The notes under the pieces: model-generated
The model's input: only the letters and a program-made list of their open reading frames with translations
What the model was told of the DNA's origin: nothing
Databases searched by the model: none
Position numbers and translations under genes: made by a program
Source: Lumbricus terrestris
Taxonomy: Eukaryota; Annelida; Clitellata; Crassiclitellata; Lumbricidae
Direction: 5' to 3'
Assembly (NCBI GenBank): GCA_949752735.1
Contig: OX457047.1
Location: 32,817,780 to 32,881,779 of the forward strand
DNA: 64,000 nucleotides
In this document: positions 23,052-34,155 of the stretch, in pieces
How the letters are laid out: every line of letters begins with the position of its first letter
Position numbering within the stretch: position 1 is the first letter of the stretch

Positions 23052-23453
23052 ATGTCACCAGTGAATCAACATAGAAATTCATCTCCTGAAAATTTATTGG
23101 CTCATTTTCTCAGAGATAATTCTCATCTGCATCATTCACTCCTGCACACTATCCGACAAAAAACCCGCTTCTTTCAGCTACTGGTATCATATGAACTGAT
23201 AAATTTGAACGCGTATCATATAATACCGCAGCAGCTATTCACCGGTGTAATTCACTTCACTAGCCTCACAAGCGGGTCGCTCTACGGCAGCATACGTTCA
23301 CGAAATGTTTCCCAACAACGGCAGCAGGCAATTATGCACCAGCTTTGGATCAATATCGTCCGCACTCGCTGCGGTCCTTTCGTTTATAATAATATGCTGC
23401 CATGGCATGTAGTACACAAGCAGACTATGCTGCTGCTGCTGCTTTTCCAGTAA
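23052..23453 (+). other. Unrecognised open frame of 133 codons
   Basis: This is one of the longest open frames not explained by a simple repeat. The product has no motif I recognise. Codon use looks random, it ends in a Leu-rich stretch derived from tgctgctgctg, and no splice-site context suggests an exon. It is reported only as an open frame, probably chance. Confidence 0.15.
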
Positions 23454-23904
23454 AACGCCATATTTTACAGAGAAAATTCCGCTTCGTTCATTTTCTAGCA
23501 CAGGCGATCAAGGTGTGTGTGTTGTCGCTCGAGTAACCGCACATTCATCTGCCACTTGTATTATCGCTCAATGCACGACACTACTGTCACTGCAGTGTGC
23601 TGGTCCTGCTGGGTGTTTGGTTTCTCGGAGCGCAATATAAGAAGAGACTCTGGTTCCATTACACGGTCCTACTGTGGATCAGATGTCGTGTTGGACGCCT
23701 GCCCGGGGAGTTACTTGCTAATGCTCTCGTTCCTGTCTCTATATGGAGGCGGGCAATCGAAAAAACTCCACTCAATGGTGTCGTGAAATGGAACTAAGAA
23801 CTGCCAAGGGCTCGGAAATCTGTGGCAATTTGCCAAGTTGTAGCACTGTGGTAATAACACAGTATAATATACTGTGGTAATAGCAAGAAGTAGCCTACCT
23901 TTCA

Positions 23905-24145
23905 TTCGTTCGCTCGTCCATTCTTTCATTCATTCGTTCGTTCAGCAAATTTCTTCAGGAAATTCATTCATTCACTCATTCCGAAATTTCACTCATTCAG
24001 AAATTCATTCAGAAAATCAATTAATTAATTAATTCGGAGCATTCATGACATTAATTTATTCATTCAAAACATTCATTTATTTATTCAAAATATTCATTCA
24101 TTTATTCATTCATATTATTCATTCATTCATTCAATTCATTCAACA
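23905..24145. repeat. (ATTC)n tract, imperfect
   Basis: ATTC, GTTC and TTCA units with interruptions. Confidence 0.9.
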
Positions 24146-25228
24146 CTGCGGTTCAACCATCACATATAGTGATCAACTGTTCAAGAGAATATGTATGGAT
24201 GATTCAGAATGAACGAATGAATGTGAGCTTGGCGCGCCATACAAAGGCACTTCTATAGCTGCACCAGAGACTGACGCACAATGAGCAAGGACTCTCTATT
24301 ACAACATTTACAAGCACCATTGTTAAGGGTGTGATGTGACGACTAGAGAAGGCTGCAAAAGTTATGGCACCTCTAAGCATAAAAATGCCTACCTGGTTCT
24401 CTTGATTTAATAATGCTCCTCTCACAAGGTCCGTACCAATGCCGTACCAACGCCTCAGCTGAGGTGATTGATTGATTGAATGATCAAATGACTGATTGAC
24501 ACTTCATACGCATGGCCACCTCCTCATGGTTGATTGTAAACACTGCCCTTCTCTTCCCCTCTTGTCAACACCATAAGCAATGTGTGTGTTTTACTTCTTT
24601 GAAGAGATTATATTTACAAAACTTACAGATACCTAGAATGGTAAAAACAAAGGTTAAGAAGGTCACATACCCATTTATGCATCTCTGCAGAAACATCTCA
24701 GTAGTGTGCTATTCTCAAAAATCCATTGATCTATCTATCTACCTAGGTAGTGGGACTTGTGCCCTTTGGATTTCCTATTAGGAGCTCAACGGACTGTATA
24801 CACTGTTTGAAACTACAGTTGTCCCTTGATAAACGGATCTGAGTTGATTTAATGTGAAAGGTGCAAATTACTTCGCTTGTCAGAATGTTCTGATAACGAG
24901 ATGATGTATGGACCACTGTCCACTGAACGCTGTCTACCTATAAAAATTCAAGACAATGAACTGAACCATGGGCTCCTGTATTCAATCCAGACCTCTATGG
25001 CTGAACAGCCAAAGGCAATCACTAGGTATCCTCAGCTACTTCCTCTCCTTTAACAGCCTCTAAAAACTCTAATACATGCAATGAATCTCTATATATATCA
25101 TCCAGTAACTCGAAGCCTGAATAAATCGATGCCAAACCCAACAGTTTATAAAAGATCGCCTGTAAAACACATGTTGCAACATAAACACTACCACATAAAA
25201 GCATCACAGGCAGAACACACAAACACAT

Positions 25229-25230
<2 letters not shown>

Positions 25231-25279
<49 letters not shown>

Positions 25280-25304
25280 AACACATGGACACACAAACAC
25301 ACAC
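25231..25304. repeat. (CA)n microsatellite
   Basis: A CA run with caaacacatgga interruptions. It forms the target of the adjacent MITE. Confidence 0.95.
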
Positions 25305-25312
25305 CACACGGA

Positions 25313-25449
25313 CAGTGGCGGCGCCAGGATTTCAGTTTTGGGGGGCAAAAGGAGTTAATCGTCCAAAAAAATATTTTTACATGGGGAAAAAATGGATGGC
25401 CTTTTTTAGGGGGGCTTAGCCCCTCCTAGCCCCCCTAGCGCCGCCACTG
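25313..25449. mobile_element. hAT-like MITE, 137 bp, TSD cacacgga
   Basis: The termini CAGTGGCGGCGCCAGG and the inverse CCTAGCGCCGCCACTG are flanked by exact cacacgga duplications at 25305-25312 and 25450-25457. It has G-rich and C-rich arms. The sister copy at 27263-27388 is inverted. Confidence 0.95.
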
Positions 25450-25811
25450 CACACGGACAGATACATCAAGTGGTTTATGGACACATTTGAAAGGCCAAAA
25501 TACTGTTACTGTTCCAATTTTATCACTCCCGAATGCTGTATAGATGATGGCTCGTTTGCCGTTAATATTTTAGTCATTTCATTCAACTTGTGATTTAATG
25601 TGCACATTTTTATTACCAGTTATTACTTTGATGTATTATAACGATTGGTTTATGTCGCATTGTGTGTTTGCAAGTGGAGTAATAAAGAAAATACTTTACT
25701 TGCATACTAACTCTTATTTTCTTCATCTGATGACCATTCTGTGGACTTCTCTTAATCACACTTTATAACCTAATCTAATCCGGTCTACTTTGAGACTTCT
25801 GTGGTACAGTT

Positions 25812-25850
25812 CAATCAATCAATCAATCAATCCGTCAATCAATCAATCAA
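25812..25850. repeat. (AATC)n tract
   Basis: Seven or more AATC units. The sequence could be the simple tail of an antisense LINE. Confidence 0.85.
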
Positions 25851-25917
25851 TTTATTGTAACCATCAACCAATTAATCACGGTAGCAGCATATGCTTCACA
25901 TAACAGGATGGCAACAA

Positions 25918-25951
25918 CCCCCCCCATCATAAATTCCTGGCTGCGCCACTG
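25918..25951. mobile_element. MITE remnant between 15-bp direct repeats
   Basis: Only the right end (cccccatcataaattcctggctgcgccactg) of a MITE related to 1540-1793 remains. The direct repeat acaggatggcaacaa flanks it exactly at 25903-25917 and 25952-25966. The left end is gone. Confidence 0.7.
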
Positions 25952-26106
25952 ACAGGATGGCAACAAGGAAGGCCATAAAGGATGAATGTCCCACTAACAG
26001 TTACAGAGCAACATATAATCTGAAGTGTGTGCCACAATCTATAAGCTTAGTCCACAGAGAAGATCACACACATGACAAAATGGTTTTGCCAGTTCATTCA
26101 AAGAGT

Positions 26107-26272
26107 GAAGGCAGTATTTAGTGAGGGGGTGTTTTGGGTGTTTGAACACACCTCCGAAATGAAATAATGTAAAAAGGAATCAATGCATTTACTAACACAC
26201 GATGCAAGAACCAAGAGGAGATTTAAATTTGAAGCCCTCATTTCTGGGTGAAATTTTACAATAGTTTAGATA

Positions 26273-26324
<52 letters not shown>

Positions 26325-26477
26325 TGATGATGATGATGTGGAAACTGCTGAAGTTCAGAACAAGACTCTTCATATGATGATGCTTCTCCAAAACCAAACC
26401 TCTTAGTAAGTTGATTCGCTTGCTCAAGATCGAGTAAATACTCCAACCTACCCAAAAAAATAATTGCTACAGCCTTG
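26107..26477. mobile_element. hAT-like MITE of the CAAGGCCGTAG family, with internal (GAC)n expansion
   Basis: It is homologous to 28846-29105 and 39046-39388: ggggtgttttgggtgtttga near the left end and ctacagccttg at the right. The target duplication is caaagagt/caaagaat (7 of 8). A GAC run with a GAT end at 26272-26337 has expanded inside it. The His/Arg open frame across the run is an artefact. Confidence 0.85.
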
Positions 26478-26965
26478 CAAAGAATAGCCTAATGAGTCAA
26501 ATTAAAACAACAATTATTAGTTTGAGGATTCTGTTAATCCAGACACCTCACAGAAAAACATCAAAAAAATAATCCACGGGAATCCATTAATATTTCCTTC
26601 GACGTTCCATACCCTTCAGCAAACTCTAATTCGGTTTTTCTCATATCGACTTGCGTCACCGTCCATTAGCGTCCATGCCGTTTGTGCCTCGGGGAACAAC
26701 AGTTGTGTTTCACTACCCGGTAACTATTGCAGTAATTGTCCTCTATTCAATTGTTTTGCTCCATACGCTTCGACTAAAATGCTTCAGCCTTCCACGCATC
26801 TCTGTACAGAGACAGAGTTCTTGCATATACAATGCACATGCAGGAGAGGCATCTACACTATAGAATCCACTACACTATAGGATCCACCGACACATCAAAA
26901 TTTTCCATTTTCCATTCTATTGTTGCTGTTTAAGGACACTGTGTCATATTAAAGATGATTAGTAT

Positions 26966-27070
26966 CCCCTCCTCCTTTCTCCACGCTTGGGACTGGCAAC
27001 AGGGTGAGAATTGAATGGGGTTGACTGTTGAGGGTTTCAACCTCCCATGCAGTCTTTCTCAGAGCCCCAT
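26966..27070 (+). mobile_element. Fragment of the cctcctccttt-GGGACTGGC repeat family
   Basis: It contains cctcctcctttctccacgcttgggactggcaac. Relatives occur at about 40640-40740 (inverse), 54265-54310 and 56440-56480. Probably a retroelement fragment of unknown type. Confidence 0.4.
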
Positions 27071-27262
27071 AGTAAAGTCTGTTTTTCACACTCCAATTTC
27101 AAGTGGATCATAGTCCAAACCCGCCTCGTTATTTTTCCACAATTTTCACATTGACTGACAGTCTGACACTGCGAAAGAACGAGGAGCAAACTCAAATGCA
27201 TTAAGTGCTTCGAAATGCCAGCAGCAGAAAAGTCTTGTTCAGACTTTCAAACTGCGTTCGCA

Positions 27263-27388
27263 CAGTAACACCGCTAGGGGGGCTAGGGGGTCTAAGCCCC
27301 CAAAAGGACATCCTTTTTCCCCATGCAAAAATGAAAATTTTCCGCGGGAGTACAGCCCCCCAAAACTGAAATCCTGGCGCCGCCACTG
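27263..27388. mobile_element. hAT-like MITE, inverted sister of 25313-25449
   Basis: The ends are CAGTAACACCGCTAGG and CCTGGCGCCGCCACTG. The target duplication is cgttcgca/cgttcaca (7 of 8). The interior shares aaaggacatcc-ttttccccatg with the sister copy. Confidence 0.9.
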
Positions 27389-28486
27389 CGTTCACAGCTG
27401 GATAAGTACAATTGCAGATTATAATACTAATAGAAGAGAGACACCGTTGACTTGAGCCAATCAATCAACAACTCATACAACACACTACATAGCTGCACAC
27501 TCCACAATATAGACTGGACATTTTGTATTGCATTGTGTTGCACCGGTTTTTGACCATTTCTAAAGTGCCTCTCACAGTGCAGACCAATAATAATTAGAGA
27601 CATTCGCAATGCAAGGGGTCCTAGCAATCAGAATGGTAGAGCGAACAGAGGGAGATAGGCAAATAATGTCATATAGTGAAGGGCAAAAGGCAGGCAGAAG
27701 CTGGGATTAGGTCATGGCTGCATTAACCCGAACAATAAAAAAGGTTATGACCATGCTGCTCCACCGATCGGATAGGGCGAACAGGGGCAGCAGAGATTGG
27801 CCAACCATTAGATTGCTGTCATAAAACACACTGATTCAGGCATTGGGATAATTATAACGGTGAGCTCTAATCGAACAGCTCGTGTAGCCATGCATCAGCG
27901 TTGATCGATGGCGGCTTCATGCAAAACTGCATTTTAAAAATCACCAACCATCCAACGAGGAAGCCATACGTGACGGAAGCAATCGTTATTACACAGCTCG
28001 GTATATATCAGTGATGAGTGATAGCGATCGTCCCTGCCAACATTAATTATTGTCAAGGGCAATAGGTGGGACCCACGTGGGCTCTATTCAGGTCCAGGGC
28101 CGCTGAGAAAAGGCGGAGGGGGGGCTGAGGGTAAATGCCCTGGGGCACGGCGACTTTTAGAGACTCGAGCTATAGGTATAGTAAAAGTTTAATGATGAAT
28201 GCCTTTCTAGACTAAACACTGGCTGGGAAGACTGTTCTATGCGTTGGGTCCACAGTGCTAAAGAAGAGGAAACAGACTGCAAGTCAAATTGAAGGTCGTA
28301 GGAATTGTAGTCGAAAAGCCATGTGTTTTTTGACAGCTGTACATAATGGCTTGAGCGATTCTTAATAGGCCATGTATAGACTTGGGACGGAATGTAAGTG
28401 CAAGCGGACCCGAAGACTAGATGCTGAGATGTAGGCAAATACAAGAGTCAATTTAGCAATATACCACTTTGGGTGGTACTGGTGGT

Positions 28487-28795
28487 CATGTGTATGTATG
28501 TATAATCTATGTGTGCATGTATGTACACATGTACGCATGTACGTATGTACGTATGTATGTATGCAAGTATGTTTGTACGTATGTATGTATGTATGTATGT
28601 ATGTATGCATGTATGTATGTATGTATGTATGTATGTATGCATGCATGCATGCATGTATGTATGTATGTATGTATGTATGTATGCATGCATGCATGCATGT
28701 ATGTATGTATGTATGTATGCATGTATGTTTGTACATATGCACGTATGTAATGTATGTACTTATGCATGTATGTAATGCATGCATGTATGAATAGG
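28487..28795. repeat. (ATGT/ATGC)n tetranucleotide tract
   Basis: About 300 bases of ATGT, ATGC and ACGT units. All six frames stay open for long distances, giving Met-Tyr-Val-Cys or His-Thr-Tyr-Ile products that are artefacts. Confidence 0.97.
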
Positions 28796-28845
28796 CAAAC
28801 TTAGAACCCACTGTTCCGCCAAACTGCAGAAAGCATGTATGCATC

Positions 28846-29105
28846 CAAGGTTGAAGCCATAGGTGGTGTTTTGGGTGTTTGAACACCCTGGAAATGAAAA
28901 AATGCAAAATTAAATTAAAAAATTAAATAATGCATTTACTAGTACATGATGTAAGAACTACAGTGTGTAATGTATTGGCATCTAGAACTCGTTGAGAGTT
29001 CACGACGCTTCTCCAACCCCACTAGTCAGCTGATTCGGTTGCTAGGGGGCTTGCTCACGATAGAGTAATCATACCCCGCCCAAGAAAATCCTGGCTATGG
29101 CCTTG
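28846..29105. mobile_element. hAT-like MITE, CAAGG family, TSD tatgcatc
   Basis: The left end CAAGGTTGAAGCCATAGG and right end CCTGGCTATGGCCTTG are flanked by exact tatgcatc duplications (28838-28845, 29106-29113). The family-wide ggtgttttgggtgtttgaac block is present. Confidence 0.93.
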
Positions 29106-29246
29106 TATGCATCCATACTGCCCCAAGAAAATCCTGGCTATGGCCTTGTGTGCATCCATACTGCCCCCAAGAATATCCTGGCTATGGCCTTATATGCATC
29201 CATACTGCCCCAAGAAGATCCTGGCTATGGCCTTGTATGCATCCAT
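29075..29246. repeat. 43-bp tandem array made from the MITE right end plus its TSD
   Basis: Four units end with gccttg at 29105, 29148, 29192 (altered to gcctta) and 29235. Each is followed by tatgcatc or a one-base variant. The spacing is 43, 44 and 43. The unit is about 35 bases of MITE end plus the 8-bp target duplication. Confidence 0.92.
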
Positions 29247-29945
29247 ACCGTTAACAGTCCACACTTCCCTTATAACCCACTATTCACTGTATTCTGCCCG
29301 ACCGCAAATAGATCTCTTCCGTGTACACCATAAGACAGGAAGCTTCTCCATTGCTGCCACTGTCTGACTTTCATCTATGCTACTACTGTTCAGTGAATAA
29401 ATGTCTCGGTGACATGCAAACATACATGACATACATGTACAGTCGTTAAATATCTGCTGCTCTGTTGTCACCAGCGATAACTTGGTCGGGTCAAAAGGTG
29501 CCTTAAGACGTAAACATTGCGGACGGTTTACTACCTGCTGTCAGCTTATCGATTCCGGGATTCTTTCAAATCCAGCCGGAACAGCGGAACATATATAGGT
29601 TTCGTAATCAGCGAGCTGCATCTGAACAGACTTTAGCTAAGCCTCTAGAAATGCCCTGTTTCACGTCTGCTTCAAAGCATTCATAAAGCCTTCTTCCATG
29701 CAGCCACTCAGTTGAAGTTACATGAATTCGCCTCTTATCTTGCACGCACACCTGCCTAGCTTCCTGTAATAGAAGTCGTGTCCACAGCGCTCCTGAGTGG
29801 TCTACATGAACGTTTTATGGGGGTTTATGGGTTCAAACGCCCCAGATAAATAATTGACGAAATTTTTAACAATATTATTCAAAACTGACCATGTACTCTG
29901 CTATAATGTACATTGGAAGATTTGTTTCCTGGCCATACATTCGTC

Positions 29946-30030
29946 AACCCATCCATCCATCCATCCACCCCCACCCATCCATCCACCCACACACACATCC
30001 ATCCATCCACCCACCCATCCATCCATCTGT
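29946..30030. repeat. (ATCC)n tract
   Basis: ATCC units with ccaccc interruptions. Confidence 0.93.
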
Positions 30031-30045
30031 CTATCCACAATCTAC

Positions 30046-30105
30046 GGAATTTATATATCACCCCTTCAAGATAGCTATTCCTATAGGTGTTCCCAACCCA
30101 GACAT
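30046..30105 (-). mobile_element. L2-like LINE 3' tail fragment
   Basis: aatttatatatcaccccttcaag is followed by a diverged ggtgttcccaac, the reverse of the VGSASE-stop/tail block. Confidence 0.6.
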
Positions 30106-31054
30106 AGTCATAAGAGGAAAGTAGTATAACGTATACTGCATATAAATACATATATGCATGCATATATACATATATACATACATATATAAATACATATATA
30201 CATTCTCGGATTACACTTTGATCACGACCTGGAATAGCCTGAACATGCAGCCCAGTAGTAGCATAAAGCAGAATGAGGAGTCCTGGATCACTCCAGGAGT
30301 TTGTTTACAGAGCAGAAAAAACCCGTGGAAAGAAGTGGTCTGATTTGATGGGAGCCATTAGGCTATTCCATATGCATATGAATGTGCCTGGCATAAAACC
30401 TAACCATTATATCAACTCAGGAAAAACTGACAGAGTAGAAAACAAATCACATGTGTCACCAATAAAATAGCAATTTTCGCATGGCTCGCAGATTAAACGT
30501 CCCATGGTGGAACACCTTCGTGATTAGCGGTGTAATGGCATAAACAGAGTAACCGGTGCAGACATGATAATGAATGCTCGATCATGTGGACCAATTTAGA
30601 CCTCCTTCTGACGAAATCTACTCTGAGCGTGCTCGGAGCGTGTTCGGAACAGTCGTAGTTATGGTCCAAAAACCAGAAAGGTTCACATGCTAGTATAGGC
30701 CTACCCATAAAAGCTTGCTTGTATTGACCTTCATGATGCGTAAGATTTTACAGCGACTGCTGAAAGCCTGAAAATAGTTGCAGACCAATGCTTGAAAAGA
30801 ATGGATCTAATAAATCCAGATCACAGTGCAGTTAAGAATCATCAATGACCTCAGGCCAAAGTCAATCAATCACTGAAGTACAACCAAGGTGACCTTGAAT
30901 TCTTTTGTCAAAAGGAGATATACATAATAATTTATATACGTATATATGTATATATATAGTATGTGTGTTTGAGTGTGTGCGTGTGTGTGTTTGTGTGTGT
31001 GTGCATGCATGAAAACATACAACATGCAGTGTGATCTGTGCAAAGTAGTGCATG

Positions 31055-31262
31055 TGGGGGCACGGTGGTGTAGTGGGTATGTTCATTGCCTTGCAGCCAG
31101 AGAGTTGCAGGTTCGAATCCACCTTAAGCCGCCGTGTAGGGACTTTGGGCAAGTCCTTTGCTCGCAACTGCTCAGTGCTTCGGCGTGAAACTCTGATTCA
31201 GTGTCCGCGCTGTAGTCGGGAGCGCTTCTGAGTGGAAATCTTGATGGGGCGCTATAGTAAGT
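31055..31262 (+). mobile_element. tRNA-derived SINE, best-preserved plus-strand copy
   Basis: The head starts ggggcacggtgg. The A box tggtgtagtgg is at 31066-31076 and the B box ggttcgaatcc at 31110-31120, about 33 bases apart, as in tRNA-type Pol III promoters. The body has gggactttgggcaagtcc, ctcgcaactgctcag and ggcgtgaaact. The 3' end reads gtagtcgggagcgcttctgagtg then cttgatggggcgctata, shared with the L2-like LINE. An acataca-type simple tail follows. Confidence 0.95.
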
Positions 31263-31320
31263 GCACATACATACAAATGTATGTAATGCATCAAATGTAT
31301 GCATGTATTATGTGCACTCC

Positions 31321-31770
31321 GTATATTCAATCGGAAATTCATCAGGAAATTTCGGAAATTACCCGTATAGAATTATATGCATTACGTAATCTGTTCTTGA
31401 TGTAATCCTATGTGTCCACTAAAGTTGTTTTCACTAGTGAAAACTAAAATGAAAATATATTTGATACCGAAAATTCAGCATTATAGTTAACTGAAACTAA
31501 AACTAAAAGAAAAAACTGAAAAAGCCAAAAACTGTATATATATATAATTATATATATTCATTCGGAAATTCATTAGGAAATTTCGAAATTACCATTATAG
31601 AATTATATGCATTACGTAATCTGTTCTTGACTGTAATCCTATGTGTCCACTAGAGTTGTTTTCACTAATGAAAACTAAAATGAAAATATATTTGGTACCG
31701 AAAATTCAGGATTATAGTTAACTGAAACTAAAACTAAGCGGAAAAGAAAAAACTGAAAAAGTCGAAAACT
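31321..31770. repeat. 231-bp tandem duplication
   Basis: Two copies, starting tcggaaattcat at 31331 and 31562, share about 90 percent or more identity by eye through attacgtaatctgttcttga, tatgtgtccacta and gttaactgaaactaaaacta. A short AT repeat separates them. Confidence 0.9.
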
Positions 31771-33990
31771 AATAATAACAAAAGCACGTGATGAAAAACA
31801 AAAGCAAAAACACAGAATGAAAACCTAGCAATCCAGGATCTTCAGATCTATGCCAGGATAGGGGCTGAATCTGCGGAAATTGGAAAATCGTGTGATATCC
31901 TTTCTGCATTTTATATTCAACAGTGTGCAGTTGGTTCGTTTGGTAGTTTTCCTTCTGATCATTCTATGTTTACATTTAGATAATTTAGTCTTCATAACAC
32001 GCAACCAGAAATTGTTACCACATTAATCATCAGTATGCATGATACATGGCACTTAAGTTTGACGGTTTGTATTACCTATTTGCACCAATTTAATGGTTAA
32101 GTATTATATCAGTGAATGAATCACTGAAACAACAATGAGGAAGTATCAGTTTCTGTCAAATAAAGTCAGAATGAAGCCTTTGTGAAATGACAACAATTCT
32201 ATTAGTTATCAATTACCAAACACCGACATGGCAGCATGTGAAACTGATACTAAACTTAAACTAAAAGTCAAAGCGAAACTAAAGCAACATTAGTGCAGGC
32301 CACTTAGTGTAGGCCACGGACACCTGGATGAAAGAAAGCCGGGACCATGAGGTCAGCCCAAGGTTAAAAGTGAGTGGTGGTATTTGATTTGTGGTCCAGT
32401 GGTGACTGTGGTAGTTGATTAAGTTCTGCCAATGGCTGTTAGGTCACTTATATCATGGAACAATAAAGGTAGCACATGTGTACACAACTTAATATATATA
32501 ATATAATATAACATGATATAATATAGTGAACAACACAATATATAGGTCTATAGCAAATATGTGAGAAATAAAAATTAATAAAATCATAACACCTCTACTG
32601 AATATCTCCACACATTACTCTACATTTGATATATATTCTTATTTAATGCATTTGTTCATGAACTCGGTATATATATAGCATCATTATAAAGCATGGTAAT
32701 GCGCTGGAATACTGCTGCCGTAAGCCAATAGGCGTACAGGCTGGTTTCACGTTTATAGTCTAGAGCTATTATATAGGAGCCCTTGTTATATGTAGCCTCC
32801 AAGCCCCTGGGTAGACCTAGTAAGATATCTATCGAAAAATGCTACTACATTCAATTGTCATCTTCCTGGTTCTATGCTGCATCGGTTTTTACAGAAAAAA
32901 CTACACACGTTCTTAAACAGCCAGTTTAGAACAGGCATCTACTTTCAGAAGTTTGCTCAATGTGCATGAAAGCAGGCAAACCTGAGTCTGCAAGCCAAGT
33001 GCTAAGGGAAAAGCTAAAAGCTCATAGGCCATGTAAGTGATATCTGATAATTATGTCAAACAGCTTTAACGGCTATCACTATTACAGTATTACTCTGGTA
33101 TAATAGCAAATGGTAATAAAACTCGGAACAGTGAAAGAAGTAAGGTGAAGGAGAAAGGGAGGAATCAGGAATTGCAGTAAGACACGCTGAGCAACACATT
33201 TAATTTTGGTAGTCATTGTTAATATAACCTGATATTTCTGTTCACTGATATTTTTCATATGATGTCTGCAGATGATTATGTGTTATAACAAACGTATAGC
33301 AAACGGTAATAAAACTTGGTGTATGGTCCGTATTCTAAACTGCTAAAAAGCCAAGGCCAAGACTGACTTAGGCTATCTCCAGTTTCAGACAAGCTTCTTT
33401 GTGTGGATTGATCTTGGGCTTCAGAACATAAATCCCTGGAATCACGGAAGCGATCTCTCAACTGAATAGGAGAACGAATGTTAAGCATCAATAATATATT
33501 ATGTATGCAAGTACATAATTCTTACATGTACATATCAGGGCTAAAAGTTCATAGGTCATCCCGGTTGAAGGCTGAAGTGAAATAACGCCTTTGTGCTGGC
33601 TGTAAGGGGGCTGCTGGCTGATAGAAAACATCCAGCCGGCTTTTGTTCTTGCATCCTCGGATTATGGTAAACAAATGTTAAATATTACAGGACTCTGGAA
33701 GACATGTTGAAGGAAGGGAAAGTTAATTTACTAGGATTGCCGGAAGCTATAGACACACAAGATGCACAACTGACAGCAATAATGTGCAAGATGCACTGCA
33801 TAACAACATCATACAAGTTGCAAAAACAACAACATACCAGATGCAACAACTACAACTGGCAACAAGATCCAACAGCAACAACATTACAAGTTTACAACAT
33901 ACAACATGTGCAAACAGCAATGTTCAAGAAGATATGAAACACTGAAGACAGAAGACGAAAATTGAACCACCACAGAAAGGCTTAAGATCC
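31771..33990. other. No recognised feature
   Basis: AT-rich. A short aaacttaaactaaaa stretch at 32250-32290 recalls the ends of the preceding duplication. No coding or transposon signal was recognised. Confidence 0.45.
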
Positions 33991-33999
33991 TATGATGGT

Positions 34000-34115
34000 T
34001 GACGTCATCACTTATGAACTTATGACGTCATCACTTATGAACTTATGACGTCATCACTTATGAACTTATGACGTTATCACTTATGAACTTATGACGTCAT
34101 CACTTATGAACTTAT
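34000..34115. repeat. 23-bp tandem array with five CRE-like sites
   Basis: Units of tgacgtcatcacttatgaact repeat every 23 bases. TGACGTCA, the palindromic cAMP-response/ATF site, occurs at 34000, 34023, 34046 and 34092, with the variant TGACGTTA at 34069. A promoter role is not shown. Confidence 0.9.
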
Positions 34116-34155
34116 GACATATAACCATTGAGATGCATGATATATATAATATACA

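Noticed and set aside
28362..28907. 181-codon His-Thr-Tyr-Ile frame and Met-Tyr-Val-Cys frames
   Set aside because: They are ATGT/ATGC microsatellite translations; all frames on both strands stay open.
29097..29367. Open frames with repeated ALYASILPQ peptide
   Set aside because: The 43-44 bp array of MITE ends generates the peptide repeat; not a gene.
31056..31125. A functional tRNA gene
   Set aside because: A and B boxes are present, but the acceptor and anticodon arms do not pair well, and the sequence continues into the SINE body found in ten other copies.
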